Shown here: piece by piece, positions 61,272-64,000 of the stretch
Layout: every line of letters starts with the position of its first letter
How positions within the stretch are numbered: the stretch's first letter is position 1
Assembly: GCA_005281725.1 (NCBI GenBank)
Contig: SSBO01000003.1
Location: 10,351,251 to 10,415,250 of the forward strand
Direction of reading: 5' to 3'
DNA length: 64,000 bases
Source: Wuchereria bancrofti
Lineage: Eukaryota; Nematoda; Chromadorea; Rhabditida; Onchocercidae
Notes under the pieces: model-generated
Told to the model about the DNA's origin: nothing
The model's input: the letters and a program-made list of their open reading frames with translations, nothing else
Databases searched by the model: none
Program-made: the position numbers and the translations under genes

Positions 61272-63747
61272 TTTCATTTACACATTCTTAAACTGTATTT
61301 CAAAAATAATTGTGACATCTTACAATGAAATGTCACATAGCGCCAAACAAAAAAATGTTTGATCGTAATTGCTAATACATTTAATAATTATCGCTTTTTA
61401 AAATGATAATGATAACATATCAAAAAGATAATGATGAAAAATTTACACATTACAAAGCATTGTTTGTTAAAATTCGAAAGAAAAAAAAAAGTTATAAGAA
61501 AAAAAAAATAAAAGGAATGAATGAAATTGATAAAATGAAAAACTCGAGAATGAATGAACGAGAAATGGAGATAGAGACTGATGAGACATTTTATTTGTTA
61601 AATGAGATGAATCAATAAAAAAAAAAAAGAAGAGAAAAAAATTGTGTGCTATGATAGTTTAGCTTTAAGCATAAGACTAGTCTTAAAGATCGATTACTTT
61701 TAGGCCTAGCTAACATTTCATTTAAACATTCCTCAAAATGTATTAAAAGAAAAAAAAAAAAAGAGGAATAATTGTCCCTCAAATTTATCCCTTCATTTTC
61801 CCTTTTTTGGTCTTCCTCTTTCTCTTTCTCTCTTTCTCTTTCCCTCTGTTATAATATTTAACTAATCTATTGTTAGCAATTTTAGTTGTATTGAAAAAAA
61901 AAAAAATTGAAAATCTGATAAAGAATTATTATATATTTTATATAAATCTATTAAATGTTAAATAAAACTGAAAACATTTTAATGATTGAATACTGATTTA
62001 AAAAAAAAAAAAGCTTTCCGAAACAATTATACTAATTTAAAAAATTATACATTTATTAATTTATATATTATTAATTTACAAATTATTTAAATAACATATA
62101 TTAATTTAAAAAAATATTTAAATGACCTAATCAATAAAATCACATACAAATTTATATTGATTTATAAAATAAATAATAATATTAATAATAGTAATAATAA
62201 TTTCTAAACATACAATTCTAACTATAGAAATTATGTTTTCATAAATTTTTAAAAGTTTGAATATATGTTAATGCTATTAACATTTATCTCGCAGTCATAC
62301 TTTTGAAATTGATAAATTATTCCATCAAAGTATTCTACGACAAGCAATAAATCATTGAAGTAATAGTTATTTTAGTAGTAATAATAGTATGATTACCAGG
62401 GGATTTAAGCAAATATGCTAAAATATTAGTTAGCTAACAAAAGTTACACAAAAAAGTAATATTACCTAAAGTTAAACATACAAAGTATAAAATTTAAAAA
62501 ACAAAAAACGAAAAAAAGGAGAATTTACTTGTGAGCTATGCTTTATTACATTACAAAATTTTAAATTGGCCAGAACTATAACTTATCCGATTAATTAACT
62601 TAGACAAAAGATTAGGCATAAAAATAACTTATCCGATTAATTAACTTAGACAAAAAATTAATCATAAAAATAACTTATCCGATTAATTAACTTAGACAAA
62701 ATATTAGGCATAAAAATAACTTATCCGATTAATTAACTTAGACAAAAAATCAGGCATAAAAATAACTTATCCGATTAATTAACTTAAACAGAAAATTAGT
62801 CATAACTTATCCGATTAATTAACTTAGACAAAAAATTAGTCATAACTTATCCGATTAATTAACTTAGACAAAAAATTAGTCATAAAAATAACTTGTCCGA
62901 CTAATTAAGTTTAGAAAGATTCAAAGCATATTTCATGCAATTCTTGGCATAAAAAGTTTATTATTAATAAATTAAGAATGAAATAAAGTGGACAAAATGA
63001 AATTAGAGAGATAATAATAATTTTTGAATAATTTATTAATTAGCTCAATTAAGTTGGAAAAGACAAAATGAAAAATTTATTATCAAAAGGAAAAAAACGG
63101 GGAGAAAATAAAACGACCTTTTCAAAAAATTGCTAACTTCTAATTTCTCGAAATAACAATCTTACTTAAATGATTTTGCTATAGAAAAAAAAGCTCTTCT
63201 CATTTAGCTAGAAAAGCTTAATTCTCAAATTTACCTAATGTCATCAATTTTATGCTAATTACCATATTTGATTTAAGTTATTTAATCATTTGCTAATAAT
63301 AGAATTACTTAAATTAACAATTATCATTTCGAGTAACTGATAGTGAATAAGTTGTAAGCTTTTAACAATGATTCAATAAAAAGAAAAAAGAGTAAGTTAT
63401 CACGAAAAGATGAAACGAAATAAACTGAACTTGAATTTGTTATCATTTCAATGATAGTAATAAGTTTTTAAGTAGATAAAAAGGTAGAGAGAGGGAGATA
63501 GAGAGGGAGAAAGGGAAAAAAAATCCTTGTATATTAAGATTATTTAATAATCTTTATGATCTTAGAAAGCTTATATCTATTTAATTAACATAAACTACCC
63601 ACTTTTATTGAATTTAAAATTTAAAAAAATTGGCACAATTATTTATTTTTAATTAATTAAGCAAGCATACCATCAACAGGCAATGATACTGGTAAGCATT
63701 GATTATTTAGTGCAATTGCTTCCATTGTGGAATTTGTCAAATTATCA
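51224..63747 (-). CDS. jip-1: JNK-interacting protein 1 (JIP scaffold), 5' end outside window
   Basis: Ten minus-strand exons join in phase: 63671-63747, 59398-59641, 56582-56691, 55287-55472, 54594-54701, 54038-54141, 53129-53233, 52425-52504, 51706-51804 and 51224-51296. A Ser/Thr-rich linker is followed by an SH3 domain ([20 protein letters not shown], then [26 protein letters not shown]). A PTB domain follows ([66 protein letters not shown]), ending [12 protein letters not shown]1 proteins scaffold the MLK-MKK7-JNK cascade and bind kinesin light chain through this terminal motif (CPTEDIYLE in mammals), so the protein should link JNK signalling to axonal transport. The JNK-binding segment is not seen and should lie in upstream exons beyond the right edge. 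Introns of up to about 4 kb carry several minisatellites, one overlapping the SH3 exon boundary. Confidence 0.93.
51840..52265. repeat. imperfect ATC/ATT/AAA repeat in a jip-1 intron
   Basis: The phrase AAAAAATCATCGTTATTATT recurs with variable length and order. It fills most of the intron between the last two PTB exons upstream of 51804. Confidence 0.8.
53820..54025. repeat. 31-bp tandem repeat, 6-7 copies, jip-1 intron
   Basis: GATTTTAAAAAGTTAAAAGA plus AAAATTAAAAT recurs every 31 bp from about 53823. The array ends only about 15 bp short of the donor of the exon beginning at 54038. Confidence 0.9.
55140..55310. repeat. 121-bp duplication of the SH3 exon donor edge
   Basis: CATTACCATAGCACCAGTGA plus TCTTCAC (55160-55186) repeats the 3' end of the SH3 exon with its donor and following intron, as at about 55281-55307. 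The spacing is 121 bp, and the intervening intron DNA is also similar. On the minus strand the extra copy presents a second donor-like site with 20 bp of exon sequence, detached from the rest of the exon. Confidence 0.85.
55398..56190. repeat. 136-bp tandem repeat (6 copies) spanning an exon boundary of jip-1
   Basis: The phrase CTGGTCAACAATACCCGTAC starts at 55405, 55541, 55677, 55813, 55949 and 56085, exactly 136 bp apart each time. The first copy lies inside the real SH3-proximal exon (55287-55472). Each of the other five contains the same acceptor plus the first 74 or so exon bases, and then turns into intron sequence at TTTAATC. Copies are near-identical. Copies 2 and 4 read TAGCCG where the others read TACCCG, and copy 5 has GTAAAAC for GTACAAC. 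Confidence 0.95.
57225..58035. repeat. 89-bp minisatellite, about 9 copies, jip-1 intron
   Basis: The unit contains AATTATGAGCCAAAAAATCC, then TACAACA, TAGCATATCTACGCTGCATG, CAAGCACGCTACGTATTAAA and TAAGTCAATTAATTC. Late copies are 89 bp apart (57711, 57800, 57889), while earlier ones vary from 85 to 99 bp and are more diverged. It is GC-richer than its surroundings and contains the palindromic GCATGC. Confidence 0.93.
58777..58777. other. ambiguous base (N)
   Basis: A single N lies in an A-run within a jip-1 intron. It marks an unresolved base in the assembly, not a biological feature. Confidence 0.98.
60350..60416. repeat. CACATA/CACACA microsatellite
   Basis: An imperfect (CACATA)n/(CA)n run in a jip-1 intron, unusual in a window dominated by A/T-only repeats. 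Confidence 0.9.
62577..62912. repeat. 46/40-bp minisatellite, 8 copies, jip-1 intron
   Basis: ACTTATCCGATTAATTAACT followed by TAGACAAAAAATTAGGCAT and (in long units) AAAAATA starts at 62581, 62627, 62673, 62719, 62765, 62805, 62845 and 62891. Most units are 46 bp; those beginning at 62765 and 62805 are 40 bp because they lack AAAAAT. The array lies about 760 bp from the exon at 63671. Confidence 0.94.
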
Positions 63748-64000
63748 CTAAAATATAAAATTAAATTAATGAAATATTTCAAAATTTTTTTCATCAAAAA
63801 ATTTTTTCCATATTTTTTCCATTAATTTTATTTACAATAAAAATTTGAAATTACTACAAAAGAGAAAATCATTTTAGAATCATAAATTAGTTCAAAATAA
63901 ACATGTCAAATTTGCAAAAGAAAAAACATTTGATTAAAATACATTCATTTTGAAAAGTTTTATCTGATTTAAAACTTTCCTTTTTTCTAAAAAAAAAAAA

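Larger units (their letters stand above)
59642..63670. other. 4-kb jip-1 intron
   Basis: It is the longest intron visible in jip-1. It holds a CA-rich microsatellite, AAT tracts (60890-60905, 61225-61268), the 46/40-bp minisatellite and a GA-rich tract near 63.49 kb. The + strand Lys/Met-rich frame at 61403-61618 looks like a chance frame in purine-rich DNA. No exon was recognised, but small Ser-rich exons could be missed. Confidence 0.5.

Noticed and set aside
61403..61618. 71-codon Lys/Met/Glu-rich + strand frame
   Set aside because: It lies in a purine-rich repeat region inside a jip-1 intron on the opposite strand; composition is explained by A-runs.
42000..62900. Minisatellite arrays as CRISPR-like repeats
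   Set aside because: Units are contiguous, with no unique spacers between conserved repeats, and the DNA is eukaryotic.

Overview
The window is nuclear DNA of a nematode, most probably a spirurid or filarial worm. By eye it is very A+T-rich, with long poly-A/T tracts, introns ending in the nematode TTTCAG type of acceptor, and multi-exon genes with AATAAA signals. It carries three secreted transthyretin-like (TTL) genes in tandem, a family characteristically expanded in nematodes. The species cannot be named from the sequence alone. Gene models below were built by hand from splice sites, reading phase and family similarity, with no transcript evidence.

Layout. Bases 1-8182 hold no gene I can support. 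A KChIP/NCS-like EF-hand gene (+, 8183-12925) faces a 13-exon coiled-coil gene of unknown function (-, 13284-16559). The latter is divergent from three tandem TTL genes (+, 18214-19421, 19970-21780, 23288-24624). The third TTL gene converges on the 3' end of a candidate minus-strand gene built from small duplicated exons (24889-25501). The stretch from there to 31.3 kb is poorly resolved and contains several orphan exon-like segments and a perfect 17-bp hairpin.

Two housekeeping genes follow on the + strand: lsm-4 (31641-32944), an RNA-processing Sm-like protein, and an ILKAP-type PP2C phosphatase (33767-36278). After 5 kb without a gene comes a small secreted six-cysteine protein (41239-44921) with minisatellites in both introns, then a TMEM86/YhhN membrane protein (47740-50025) whose C-terminal tail is encoded by a trinucleotide repeat.

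From 51224 to the right edge lies most of a jip-1 gene (JNK-interacting scaffold, -). It has SH3 and PTB domains and a kinesin-light-chain-binding tail, but its 5' end is outside the window. Its introns hold several minisatellites. The most striking is a 136-bp unit repeated six times that contains the acceptor and 5' part of the SH3 exon; the donor edge of the same exon is separately duplicated with a 121-bp spacing.

No operon-like crowding, rRNA, credible tRNA, CRISPR array or complete mobile element was found. The features that most deserve a second look are the amplified exon boundaries in jip-1, the small-exon array at 24.9-25.5 kb, and a duplicated DR1 nuclear-receptor-type motif between the coiled-coil gene and the TTL cluster.
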